DNA of 64,000 bases from Pseudomonas pudica. Its GTDB lineage: Bacteria; Pseudomonadota; Gammaproteobacteria; Pseudomonadales; Pseudomonadaceae. Positions within the stretch are counted from its first letter, which is position 1; each line of letters opens with the position of its first letter. The translations under genes were made by a program, and so were the position numbers. The notes under the pieces were generated by a model. The model searched no databases, was not told the origin of the DNA, and saw nothing but the letters and a program-made list of their open reading frames with translations. This document shows, one piece after another, positions 17,745 to 25,203 of the stretch. Location of the stretch: contig NZ_JADLJS010000020.1 in NCBI RefSeq assembly GCF_015680405.1, positions 25,984 through 89,983 on the forward strand, written 5' to 3'.

Positions 17745-18428
17745 ATGAACAAGTCCTTGCTCAGCGCCGCCCTCGCGGCCCTGGCGCTCGCTGCCCCTGT
17801 CGCCCACGCCCACCAGGCAGGCGATATCATCGTCCGCGCAGGTGCCATTACCACCGCTCCCAACGAAAGCAGCGGCGACCTGAAATTCGACGGCAACAAA
17901 GTCTCGGGCACCAAGGCGACTCTGGACAGCGACACCCAACTGGGCCTGACCTTCGCCTATATGCTCACCGACCATATCGGCCTGGAGCTGCTGGCAGCCA
18001 CCCCGTTCAAGCACACCGTCGGCGTCAAAGGTCTGGGCGGCGGCCTGGACGGCAAGCTGGCCGACATCAAGCAATTGCCACCGACCCTGTCGTTGCAGTA
18101 CTACCCGATGGAACCGACTTCCAAGTTCCAGCCGTATGCCGGCGTCGGCATCAACTACACCCTGTTCTTCGATGAAGACCTCAGTAGTGCACGCAAACAG
18201 CAGGGCTTCAGCAACCTGAAGCTGCAAGACTCGGTCGGCATCGCCGGCCAGCTGGGCATGGACTACATGATCACCGACAACTTGCTGGTCAACGCATCGG
18301 TCTGGTACGTCGACATCGACACCAAGGCCAGCGTCAACGGCCCGAGCGCACTGGGCTACAGCAAGACCAAGGTCGATGTCGATGTCGACCCGTGGGTGTA
18401 CATGGTCGGCCTTGGCTACAAGTTCTGA
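17745..18428 (+). CDS. OmpW-family outer-membrane porin
   Basis: The 227-residue protein has a signal peptide (MNKSLLSAALAALALAAPVAHA) and an eight-strand beta-barrel of the OmpW family: AGDIIVRAGAITTAPNES at the start, GLTFAYMLTDHIGLELLA, PYAGVGINYTLFF, and the C-terminal VYMVGLGYKF ending in Phe. OmpW barrels admit small hydrophobic compounds. The preceding FNR-like box suggests induction at low oxygen. Its 3' end overlaps the convergent MFS gene by 13 bases. Confidence 0.93.
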   Translation: MNKSLLSAALAALALAAPVAHAHQAGDIIVRAGAITTAPNESSGDLKFDGNKVSGTKATLDSDTQLGLTFAYMLTDHIGLELLAATPFKHTVGVKGLGGGLDGKLADIKQLPPTLSLQYYPMEPTSKFQPYAGVGINYTLFFDEDLSSARKQQGFSNLKLQDSVGIAGQLGMDYMITDNLLVNASVWYVDIDTKASVNGPSALGYSKTKVDVDVDPWVYMVGLGYKF

Positions 18429-19621
18429 CCTGAACACTGCAGGGCGGCTTCGGCCGCCCTTGCGCGCTGCAGCCATAGCCAATCCCCCAGCGCCACCGCG
18501 CTGATGCCCATCCCAAGCCCACACACCGCTGCCCAACCCCAATGGGCATACATCCAGCTCGCCAGCACTGCCCCCACTCCACTGCCAAGCGAATAGCTGC
18601 ACATGTAGGCGCCGATCAACCGGCTGGCCATTGCGCCACGCCCGGCCAGCAGCAGGCTCTGGTTGGTGACATGCACTGCCTGCACGGCAAAGTCCAACAT
18701 CAGCACACCCACCCCGAAGGCCATCAGTGAATGCCCGACGAAGGCCGTGGGCAGCCAGGACAGCACCAGCAGAACCAGCGCTACCCCGGTGGTGCGCTCC
18801 GCTAGCCCCTGGTCGGCCAGGCGACCGGCGCGCGCTGCCGCCAACGTGCCGGCAACACCCGCCAGGCCGAACAGACCGATCTCGGTATGGCTCAGCGCCA
18901 GTGGCTCGGCACTCAGGGGCATGACCATGGCACTCCAGAGCACGCTGAACGCAGCGAAGATCAACACGCCGAACAACCCGCGCTGACGCAGCAGCCGGTC
19001 GTGCCGGTACAGCCTGAACTGAGCAACGATCAGCGCCCGATAACCAGACCGCAGCGACCCCGGTTGCCCCGTGGGCAGGTTGCGCCACAGCACCAGGGCC
19101 AGCAGCATCAGCAGCCCCGCGGCAACCAGGTACACACTACGCCAGCCAGCCAGGTCGGCAAGCCCGCCCGAGACCAGCCGCGCCAGCAGAATGCCCAGCA
19201 CCACGCCGCTGGTGACGGTGCCCACGGCCTGCCCTTGCTGGCCGGGGGCGGCAAGGCTCGCGGCATGCGCCACCATCACCTGCACCATGACCGCCATCAA
19301 CCCGGTGATGACAAGGGCCAACAGCATTAGCGCCCAGTTGGGCGCCATGCCTACACCAATCAGCGCCAGGGCCGAGAACAGCAGCTGCCCGAGTAACAGC
19401 CGCTTACGGTCGATCAGGTCCCCCAGCGGCACGATCAGCAACAACCCCAGGACATAGCCCGCCTGGGTCGCGCCAACTACCCAACCAATCCGCTGCTGCG
19501 CCACGCCCAGGTCAGCGGCCATCGACTCCAGCAGGGGCTGGGCGAAATACACTGTCGCCACGGCCATGGCGCTGGTGATGGCCAGCAGCAGGGTTATCCA
19601 GCGTGTCAGTGCAGGGTTCAT
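18416..19621 (-). CDS. MFS transporter (drug/sugar-efflux type, DHA family-like)
   Basis: A 401-residue membrane protein with about twelve hydrophobic helices, starting MNPALTRWITLLLAITSAMA. The family motif A after helix 2 reads PLGDLIDRKRLLLGQ. The start at 19621 is chosen because the hydrophobic domain begins there; the longer frame to 19747 crosses the operator. It is divergent from the HxlR regulator, the usual layout of an efflux gene and its local controller. The substrate is unknown. Confidence 0.9.
   Translation of the reverse strand: MNPALTRWITLLLAITSAMAVATVYFAQPLLESMAADLGVAQQRIGWVVGATQAGYVLGLLLIVPLGDLIDRKRLLLGQLLFSALALIGVGMAPNWALMLLALVITGLMAVMVQVMVAHAASLAAPGQQGQAVGTVTSGVVLGILLARLVSGGLADLAGWRSVYLVAAGLLMLLALVLWRNLPTGQPGSLRSGYRALIVAQFRLYRHDRLLRQRGLFGVLIFAAFSVLWSAMVMPLSAEPLALSHTEIGLFGLAGVAGTLAAARAGRLADQGLAERTTGVALVLLVLSWLPTAFVGHSLMAFGVGVLMLDFAVQAVHVTNQSLLLAGRGAMASRLIGAYMCSYSLGSGVGAVLASWMYAHWGWAAVCGLGMGISAVALGDWLWLQRARAAEAALQCSGQNL
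18441..18460 (+). terminator. Possible ompW terminator hairpin
   Basis: AGGGCGGC-TTCG-GCCGCCCT is a perfect 8-bp stem with a UUCG tetraloop, 12 bases after the porin stop. It lies inside the 3' end of the convergent MFS gene. There is no strong T-run after it. Confidence 0.6.
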
Positions 19622-19640
19622 CGGGCCGGCCTCGTCAATC

Positions 19641-19659
19641 TGGTTTCGAATTGAAACCA
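19641..19659. promoter_or_regulatory. Palindromic operator between MFS and HxlR genes
   Basis: TGGTTTCGAATTGAAACCA has perfect 7-base arms around GAATT, in the 102-base divergent gap. It is 19 bases from the MFS start and 64 from the regulator start, so it is well placed for HxlR binding that controls both genes. Confidence 0.65.
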
Positions 19660-19723
19660 CACGCTGGCTATTTAGCAAATGTAGTTTTAATCTGCAACCA
19701 GATGAACGCGAAAGGCCCCATCC

Positions 19724-20167
19724 ATGCTCGATGAAAACAATACGCAATGCCCCGTCGCCCGTGCCCTGGAGGTGCTGGGAGACCGTTGGGCGCTGATGAT
19801 CCTGCGCGACGCCTTCGATGGCCTGCGGCGCTTCAGTGAGTTTCAGAAAAACCTGGGGCTGGCGAAGAACATCCTCGCCTCACGTTTGAAGTGGCTGGTG
19901 GAAAGCGGGCTGCTGACGCTGCAGCCGGCTTCGGATGGCAGTGCCTACAAGGAGTATGTGCTGACCGAAAAAGGACGATCGGTGTTCCCGGTGGTGGTTG
20001 GCTTGAGGCAGTGGGGGGAGCGGTTTCTGTTCGAGGCGGGCGAGCTGCGTTCGGAGTTGGTGGATGGCGATACGGGGCAGGCGCTGGAAACACTGCAGGT
20101 GCGGGCCCGGGATGGGCGGGTGCTGGCGGCAGGGGATTGCTTGCGAAAAGTGGTGCGGCATCGATGA
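19724..20167 (+). CDS. HxlR-family transcriptional regulator
   Basis: The 147-residue protein is a winged-helix HxlR type: NTQCPVARALEVLGDRWALM with the conserved redox-capable Cys near the N-terminus, then FSEFQKNLGLAKNILASRLK (recognition region) and a wing ending YVLTEKGRSVFPV. Family members often sense electrophiles or quinones through that Cys. It is divergent from the MFS gene and probably controls it through the palindrome between them. Confidence 0.9.
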   Translation: MLDENNTQCPVARALEVLGDRWALMILRDAFDGLRRFSEFQKNLGLAKNILASRLKWLVESGLLTLQPASDGSAYKEYVLTEKGRSVFPVVVGLRQWGERFLFEAGELRSELVDGDTGQALETLQVRARDGRVLAAGDCLRKVVRHR

Positions 20168-20184
20168 TGAAAGTTGCTGCGCAG

Positions 20185-20272
20185 CCTATCGCCAGCAAGC
20201 CAACTGCCACAGGATCGCGTACTCGCCCTTTTGGGAGCTGGCTTGCCGGCGATAGGGGCGCAAAGCGCCCCC
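20185..20272. repeat. REP pair, TATCGCCAGCAAGCC type, left unit degenerate
   Basis: The right unit GGGAGCTGGCTTGCCGGCGA is canonical, the left unit (TATCGCCAGCAAGCCAACTG) is diverged. GGGGCGCAAAGCGCCCC closes the element. It lies between the convergent HxlR and epimerase genes. Confidence 0.75.
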
Positions 20273-20279
20273 AAGAATT

Positions 20280-21212
20280 TCAGCCCTTGCCCAAAAGCCG
20301 CGCCAGCCCCTCGACCATCGGCGTCGCCTGCGGAAACTCGAACCGCGCCAACAAGCGCTGGTTATCCGCCCGCGAATGGCGAATGTCACCCGAACGTGCC
20401 GCCACATAACTGACCGCCGGCAAGCTACCCACCACCTTCTCAAGCGCTGCCAGCAACTGGTTGAGCGACGTTGCCTGGTTGAGGCCGATATTCACCGCCC
20501 CCTCCTCGACCTGCGGCTGCTCCAGCGCCTGCACCATCACTTGCACCAGATCGCCCACGTACAGGAAGTCCCGGGTCTGCTCACCGTCACCGAACACCGT
20601 AATCGGCAAACCCTTCACAGCGCGCTCGGAGAAGATGCTGATCACCCCGGAATACGGCGATGATGGGTCCTGGCGCGGCCCGAAGATATTGAAGAAGCGG
20701 AACACCACCGGCTCCAGGCCATGCTGGCGACGGTAGAAGTCCAGGTACTGCTCACTGGCCAGCTTGTCCACTGCATACGGGGTCAGCGGCGCCTTGGGGG
20801 TGTCTTCGGCAATCGACTCGCCTTCACCATTGTTGCCGTACACCGCCGCACTGGAGGCGAACAGCACCCGGCGCAACCCATGCACGCGCATGGCTTCGCA
20901 CACGTTGAGGGTGCCGATGAAATTGCTCTGGTGGGTCCGCACCGGGTCCTCCACCGAGGCCTGCACCGAGGCAACCGCTGCCAGGTGCACCACGGCACTG
21001 CAGCCAGCCGCAACCTGCGTGACCAGCCCGGCATCGGCAACATCGCCTTCAACCAGTTCCAGGCGTGGGTGGTCGACCTGCAGGTTGCCCCGCTGGCCAG
21101 TGGAAAAATCGTCGAGAATGCGTACGGCGTAGCCTTTGTCCAATAACGCATCGCACAGGTGGGAGCCAATGAAGCCGGCACCGCCGGTGATCAGGATGGG
21201 GGCGTCAGCCAT
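20280..21212 (-). CDS. NAD-dependent epimerase/dehydratase, UDP-glucose 4-epimerase-like
   Basis: The 310-residue extended SDR has the NAD-binding ITGGAGFIGSHLCDALL near its start, the DVAD motif, the catalytic Ser/Thr region FASSAAVYG and the YxxxK pair in PYAVDKLASEQY. It probably interconverts a nucleotide sugar for surface polysaccharide. The start at 21212 follows from the Rossmann motif. It overlaps the upstream sugar-fold gene by eight bases and is presumably co-translated with it. Confidence 0.9.
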   Translation of the reverse strand: MADAPILITGGAGFIGSHLCDALLDKGYAVRILDDFSTGQRGNLQVDHPRLELVEGDVADAGLVTQVAAGCSAVVHLAAVASVQASVEDPVRTHQSNFIGTLNVCEAMRVHGLRRVLFASSAAVYGNNGEGESIAEDTPKAPLTPYAVDKLASEQYLDFYRRQHGLEPVVFRFFNIFGPRQDPSSPYSGVISIFSERAVKGLPITVFGDGEQTRDFLYVGDLVQVMVQALEQPQVEEGAVNIGLNQATSLNQLLAALEKVVGSLPAVSYVAARSGDIRHSRADNQRLLARFEFPQATPMVEGLARLLGKG

Positions 21213-22083
21213 GGCGGTAGAACCGGTCCAGTAGAGGCGGCAGGCCGGCACGCCAGGCGCGCGGCTTGATGCCGAAGGTATGAAGGATTTTCTTGCAGGC
21301 CAGTACTGCGTGCTGCGGCTCTTCGCTGGCATCCGGCCGAGCGGCATGGGCCTGCGGCGTCGGTGCCTGCACGGCCAACTGGCGGTACTGGCCTGCTTCG
21401 GTAAGGATCGCCTGGCCCAGCGCCAGCGGCGTGGTCGCCTCGTTGCCGGCGTAATGGTAAGTGCCCCACAGCGGCGCACTGCAATCAAGTTGCTTGAGCA
21501 CCGAGAGGATCACTCGGGCGGCGTCGTCGACCGGCGTCGGGTTGCCACGCCGGTCATCCGCCAGCAGCAGTTCCTGGGGTTGCTCGGCACGGGTCAGGAA
21601 GCGACCCAGCGCCCCGTCGATGCTTTCGTCGAGCAGCCAACCAAAGCGCAACAGCACGTGCTGCGGGCAAGCCGCGCGCACGCTCTGCTCGATGCGCCAC
21701 AGGGCCTGGCCACGAAGGCCCAGCGGCATCGGCTCGTCCTTTTCGCTGTAGGCCGTGGCCCGCGAGCCATCGAACACGCGGTAGCTGGAAGGCTGCACCA
21801 AGGTGATCTGGTGGTGCTGGCACAGCTCTGCCAGGCGCTCCACAGCCCGTTCCTGCTGGGCAAGGCGCTGCTCACTGACCGACTCGGCCTGGAACCAGTC
21901 GAAGTAATAGGCCAGGTTGACCAAGGCATCGGGACGATGATCGTCGAGCAACTGAGTGAGGCTGGCCGGCGTCCAGCCGTTCTCGGGCGGGCGCGGCGCC
22001 AGGAATGCGATGTCCTCCTCGGCCCCAAGACGAATCAGCGCTTGCCCGAGGGCATTGCCACCACCCAACAGCATTAGGCGCAT
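21205..22083 (-). CDS. RmlD-like sugar-nucleotide-fold protein lacking the catalytic YxxxK
   Basis: The 292-residue protein starts MRLMLLGGGNALGQALIRLG, an NAD(P)-binding glycine-rich loop, and has the RmlD-like segments HQITLVQPSSYRVFDGSRA and LLLADDRRGNPTPVDDAARV. In true RmlD/epimerases a Tyr-x3-Lys follows about 25 residues after the SS motif; here the corresponding stretch is LGLRGQALWRIEQ, with neither residue. It may be a non-catalytic partner of the adjacent epimerase. A second ATG at 22089 would add two residues. Confidence 0.8.
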   Translation of the reverse strand: MRLMLLGGGNALGQALIRLGAEEDIAFLAPRPPENGWTPASLTQLLDDHRPDALVNLAYYFDWFQAESVSEQRLAQQERAVERLAELCQHHQITLVQPSSYRVFDGSRATAYSEKDEPMPLGLRGQALWRIEQSVRAACPQHVLLRFGWLLDESIDGALGRFLTRAEQPQELLLADDRRGNPTPVDDAARVILSVLKQLDCSAPLWGTYHYAGNEATTPLALGQAILTEAGQYRQLAVQAPTPQAHAARPDASEEPQHAVLACKKILHTFGIKPRAWRAGLPPLLDRFYRHG

Positions 22084-22353
22084 ACGCATAGAGTCAGCAG
22101 ATCCGGAGAGGTTGATTGAAGGAAAGGGGTCATTTTGCGGTTTCCGGGCGGGGAAGTCCAACACCGGCCCCTTTCGATGCCACAGGCGGTAGTGATTCCA
22201 AAGTTCCACATTTCAACACCACCACAGGCAGAAATCTCCTACGACATACCAGGAACGAGCTGACTTTCATGCAGCAGCACAACCGCATTGAATAGTTGAC
22301 TCCCCCACTTGCCAGCCGGGGAGCTTCACAAAAACAAGTACAGGGAACGTTCA

Positions 22354-23394
22354 ATGCCTCATTCGGAAGTTGCATACCTGGATTTCAGCCCGGAGCAAAG
22401 CAAGGCCATAACCTTTGCAAGCCAGACCATTGCTGACTTGGGTGGCCCGGAGGCCAAAGGTGTAGCACTTCAGGCTCGTATATTCGCCGATCAACTCGAG
22501 CGAGCCTTGAGTGAGGAACAGCGCGCGCTGTTACAACGCTTCAGTGAAGGCCAGCTATCTGCCTTGATGTACAGGCAGATGCCTTGTGCCAACGAGCCAA
22601 TACCAGAGTACCTGCCAGATATTTCCGCCCTGGCGCAAAACCCTCGATGCCAATACCTTGCCTCCCGCAATCAACTGCTGCTGGAGCTCGTGCGCTACCG
22701 CAATTTCGCCTTCGATATAGACAACGATGGTAAACAGGTTCGCCTGGTCGGCAACTTCAAGGGCGGTGGCCGCGTTCCGCGGCTTGACGAAGACCCCTGC
22801 CTGGAAGTTGAAACCAGCTCGCATGCGGGCTTGCGCTTGGGGCCGCACACTGAAGCGCCCTACAACTGCTCGACAATTTCCACCAATGCCAACTCCCCTG
22901 CTCCCTCTGCACTTATTCTGACTGCGCGCTGGAACCCCGCCAATGAACCTACGAATGTCTTCCCGCTCCGGGAAATCATCGAACGCTTGGGTAGCCTGGA
23001 CACACTTGCGCTGTCTTCAACGTCTTTCGACTTCACCCGCAGTGACTGCTTCGCTCACGGGAAGGGCAATGCAGGCAAAGCAGTTTCAATTCTGCAATTC
23101 GAGCCCAATGGTGGTTTCTCTGTTCGTTACAACAGCTATCGCTTCAGCCTGAATGAACGCGCCTGCAGCGCAGCGGCGCGCGCCTTCGACTCCTTTCAGA
23201 AAGCACTGGATAACGCACGACCACTGGCGTTTGTCCTGCAGCCTGACAGCGCTCTGTTGATCAACAACAGTCGGGCCTTGCACGGCCGCGACATGGTCCA
23301 GGACAACCGGCGGCTGCTCATCCGTCAATTCGGATACTCCCCCTTCGCGGTACCGTTGGTGCTCGCTGAAGACCCACTGCTGGTGCGTGGCTGA
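22354..23394 (+). CDS. Fe(II)/2-oxoglutarate oxygenase, clavaminate synthase/TauD fold (module A)
   Basis: The 346-residue enzyme has the facial-triad signs of the family: HTE at residues 165-167 (LGPHTEAPYNCS), the distal His at 310 (INNSRALHGRD) and an Arg for 2-oxoglutarate at about 320-324 (RRLLIRQFGY). The C-terminal architecture (FSVRYNS, LLINNSRALHGRD, RRLLIRQF) parallels the gene at 38.9 kb (LCRFDS, MIFKNQRVLHARD, RWLLRLF). Relatives such as VioC and AsnO hydroxylate free amino acids; the substrate here is not known. The ATG at 22354 has AGGGAAC upstream. A TauE/SafE permease follows after 17 bases. Base composition is lower in GC than the flanks. Confidence 0.83.
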   Translation: MPHSEVAYLDFSPEQSKAITFASQTIADLGGPEAKGVALQARIFADQLERALSEEQRALLQRFSEGQLSALMYRQMPCANEPIPEYLPDISALAQNPRCQYLASRNQLLLELVRYRNFAFDIDNDGKQVRLVGNFKGGGRVPRLDEDPCLEVETSSHAGLRLGPHTEAPYNCSTISTNANSPAPSALILTARWNPANEPTNVFPLREIIERLGSLDTLALSSTSFDFTRSDCFAHGKGNAGKAVSILQFEPNGGFSVRYNSYRFSLNERACSAAARAFDSFQKALDNARPLAFVLQPDSALLINNSRALHGRDMVQDNRRLLIRQFGYSPFAVPLVLAEDPLLVRG

Positions 23395-23411
23395 TCCCAG
23401 GAAAACACCCA

Positions 23412-24206
23412 ATGATCGAATTCGACGTAACGCTTGTTCTGACGCTCGCACTGGTGGCACTGATAGCCGGCTTTTTCGATGCTATCGCCGGTGGTGGGGG
23501 CCTGATCACGCTCCCGGTGTTGTTCATTGCCGGTATCGAACCCTTGGCGGCAATTGCCACCAACAAGTTCCAGGCGGCTTCGGCTACGGTTTCGGCTACG
23601 TGCGCCTTCGCCCGCAAAGGCATGATCGACTGGCGACGGGGCAGCCCAATGGCTGTCATGTCGTTTATCGGAGGGGCGTTGGGTGCATTGTCGATAACTT
23701 ACGTGCCCAAAAGCGTTCTGCAGGCGTGCGTCCCACCACTGCTGATTCTGATAGCCGCCTACTTTGCCTTCAGCCCAAAGCCGAATGAACAAGCGCGCAA
23801 GGCAAAGATATCGACCAGCCTGTTCTGCGTGACGGTTGCACCGATCATCGGCTTTTATGACGGTATCTTCGGCCCTGGTGTCGGCTCGTTCTTCATGCTG
23901 GCCTGCGTGATCCTCCTGGGCCAGCACTTGATACAAGCTGTGTGTACCAGCAAGCTTTTGAACGCAGCCTGTAACCTGGGCGCATTGTCAGTCTTTTCAA
24001 TCAGCGGGGCGATCATCTGGCCACTGGCCCTGGCAATGGCGTTCGCGGCTTTTGCGGGGGCTCAATTGGGCGCACGCTGCGCAGTGCACTTTGGCCCACG
24101 GCTGATCAAGCCATTGCTGGTCAGTGTTTGCTGCATCATGGCGATCAAGTTGCTGCTCGACCCAGGCAACCCGATTGGCGAGTGGTTACATCAACTTTTT
24201 CTCTGA
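23412..24206 (+). CDS. TauE/SafE family permease (module A)
   Basis: A 264-residue membrane protein with the duplicated TauE/SafE pattern: LIAGFFDAIAGGGGLITLPVL in the first half and GFYDGIFGPGVGSFFMLACV in the second, about eight helices. Families of this type export sulfite, sulfoacetate and related small anions. It follows the oxygenase gene by 17 bases and ends eight bases from the convergent HTH gene. It is likely to move the substrate or product of the oxygenase. Confidence 0.88.
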   Translation: MIEFDVTLVLTLALVALIAGFFDAIAGGGGLITLPVLFIAGIEPLAAIATNKFQAASATVSATCAFARKGMIDWRRGSPMAVMSFIGGALGALSITYVPKSVLQACVPPLLILIAAYFAFSPKPNEQARKAKISTSLFCVTVAPIIGFYDGIFGPGVGSFFMLACVILLGQHLIQAVCTSKLLNAACNLGALSVFSISGAIIWPLALAMAFAAFAGAQLGARCAVHFGPRLIKPLLVSVCCIMAIKLLLDPGNPIGEWLHQLFL

Positions 24207-24214
24207 AAAATACA

Positions 24215-25024
24215 TCACTCGATCTCGAACAGGCTGTTACGCAACGGGCCCACGCTCAGCCGCTCACGCACATCGTCATCTATGCGTGGATCATCCGGCC
24301 GGTACAGTTTTACCTGCCGGTAGGCATTGATGCGATTGATCTCCTCGCCCAGGTATTCCCACACCACCCGGGTGCAGGCCGGGTTGCGCCGGTCGCCGCT
24401 GGAGACGCCGGCCTTCAAGCCGTTCAGGCGGGTGATGCGGCTTTTGAAGCTGGGGATGAGGATGGTCTGGCTCATTTCGTTGAAGGTGAGCGACTCGTAG
24501 TCGATCAGGAACACCCGGTCCTGCAACTGGAACGCCGCGCCCAGGTAGCGGCAACGCACCTCGGCATGCTGGTCGGTGGCGCTGGAGCGTTCCTGGCGTT
24601 CCTGGCGCTCGAACAGGAAGCGGCCCCGCTCTTCCCACAGGTGCACCAGCGACACCAGGATCGTGCCCGGCACCGACATGCAGTTGGAATACTCGAAGTA
24701 GTAACCGCAATAGCGCGACAGGTTGCCGGCGTGTTCATGCAGTGGGCGGAACAATTCACTGATAGGGTCGCCGGGCTGCTCGGCCAGCGGCGATACACGG
24801 GCGCCAATCAGGCGGGCGAACTGATCGGCCGGCAGGCTCAGTTCGTAGTCCTCGACCCCGAAGAAATCGCCGATGCGCTTGAGGTTGTAAGCCGTCGGAC
24901 GGCTCTGCCCGCTCAGGTACTTGTTGAACTGCGCGCGATTGATCGACAGCTGGCGGCAAACTTCGGAGATAGAGCGGTAGTGGCTGCAGGCCAATTTCAG
25001 ATTGGTAGCGAAATGATCGCTCAT
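24215..25024 (-). CDS. XRE-type HTH transcriptional regulator with long C-terminal domain
   Basis: The 269-residue protein opens with a Cro/CI-type HTH (ISEVCRQLSINRAQFNKYLS, then SRPTAYNLKRIGDFFGV) at about residues 18-56, followed by a ~200-residue domain of unknown fold (LSRYCGYYFEYSN, FLIDYESLTFNEMSQTILIP) that may sense a ligand. The ATG at 25024 is chosen because the HTH begins there. It lies convergent to module A and 179 bases from the divergent symporter gene, so its target could be either. Confidence 0.83.
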   Translation of the reverse strand: MSDHFATNLKLACSHYRSISEVCRQLSINRAQFNKYLSGQSRPTAYNLKRIGDFFGVEDYELSLPADQFARLIGARVSPLAEQPGDPISELFRPLHEHAGNLSRYCGYYFEYSNCMSVPGTILVSLVHLWEERGRFLFERQERQERSSATDQHAEVRCRYLGAAFQLQDRVFLIDYESLTFNEMSQTILIPSFKSRITRLNGLKAGVSSGDRRNPACTRVVWEYLGEEINRINAYRQVKLYRPDDPRIDDDVRERLSVGPLRNSLFEIE

Positions 25025-25061
25025 GGCAGGGGACTCAGGTGACGCGAATGATGCCAGTGTA

Positions 25062-25078
25062 GCATCAAGTCGCATCAA
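25062..25078. promoter_or_regulatory. Direct repeat GCATCAA-N3-GCATCAA upstream of the HTH gene
   Basis: Two exact 7-base repeats with a 10-base period, one helical turn, lie 38 bases upstream of the regulator start in the divergent gap with the symporter. They are candidates for an operator or for autoregulation. No stronger promoter motif is evident nearby. Confidence 0.4.
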
Positions 25079-25203
25079 ATCAGAGCAACCCGCGAAATTG
25101 TAACCACTCTTGTCATAGCCAACCATGCGCCCCAACGAATAGCGGTGCGCCTGCCGTCCGCTGGTCTTTCCACACGAACAATAAGAATCGAGGTCATTTT
25201 CCA

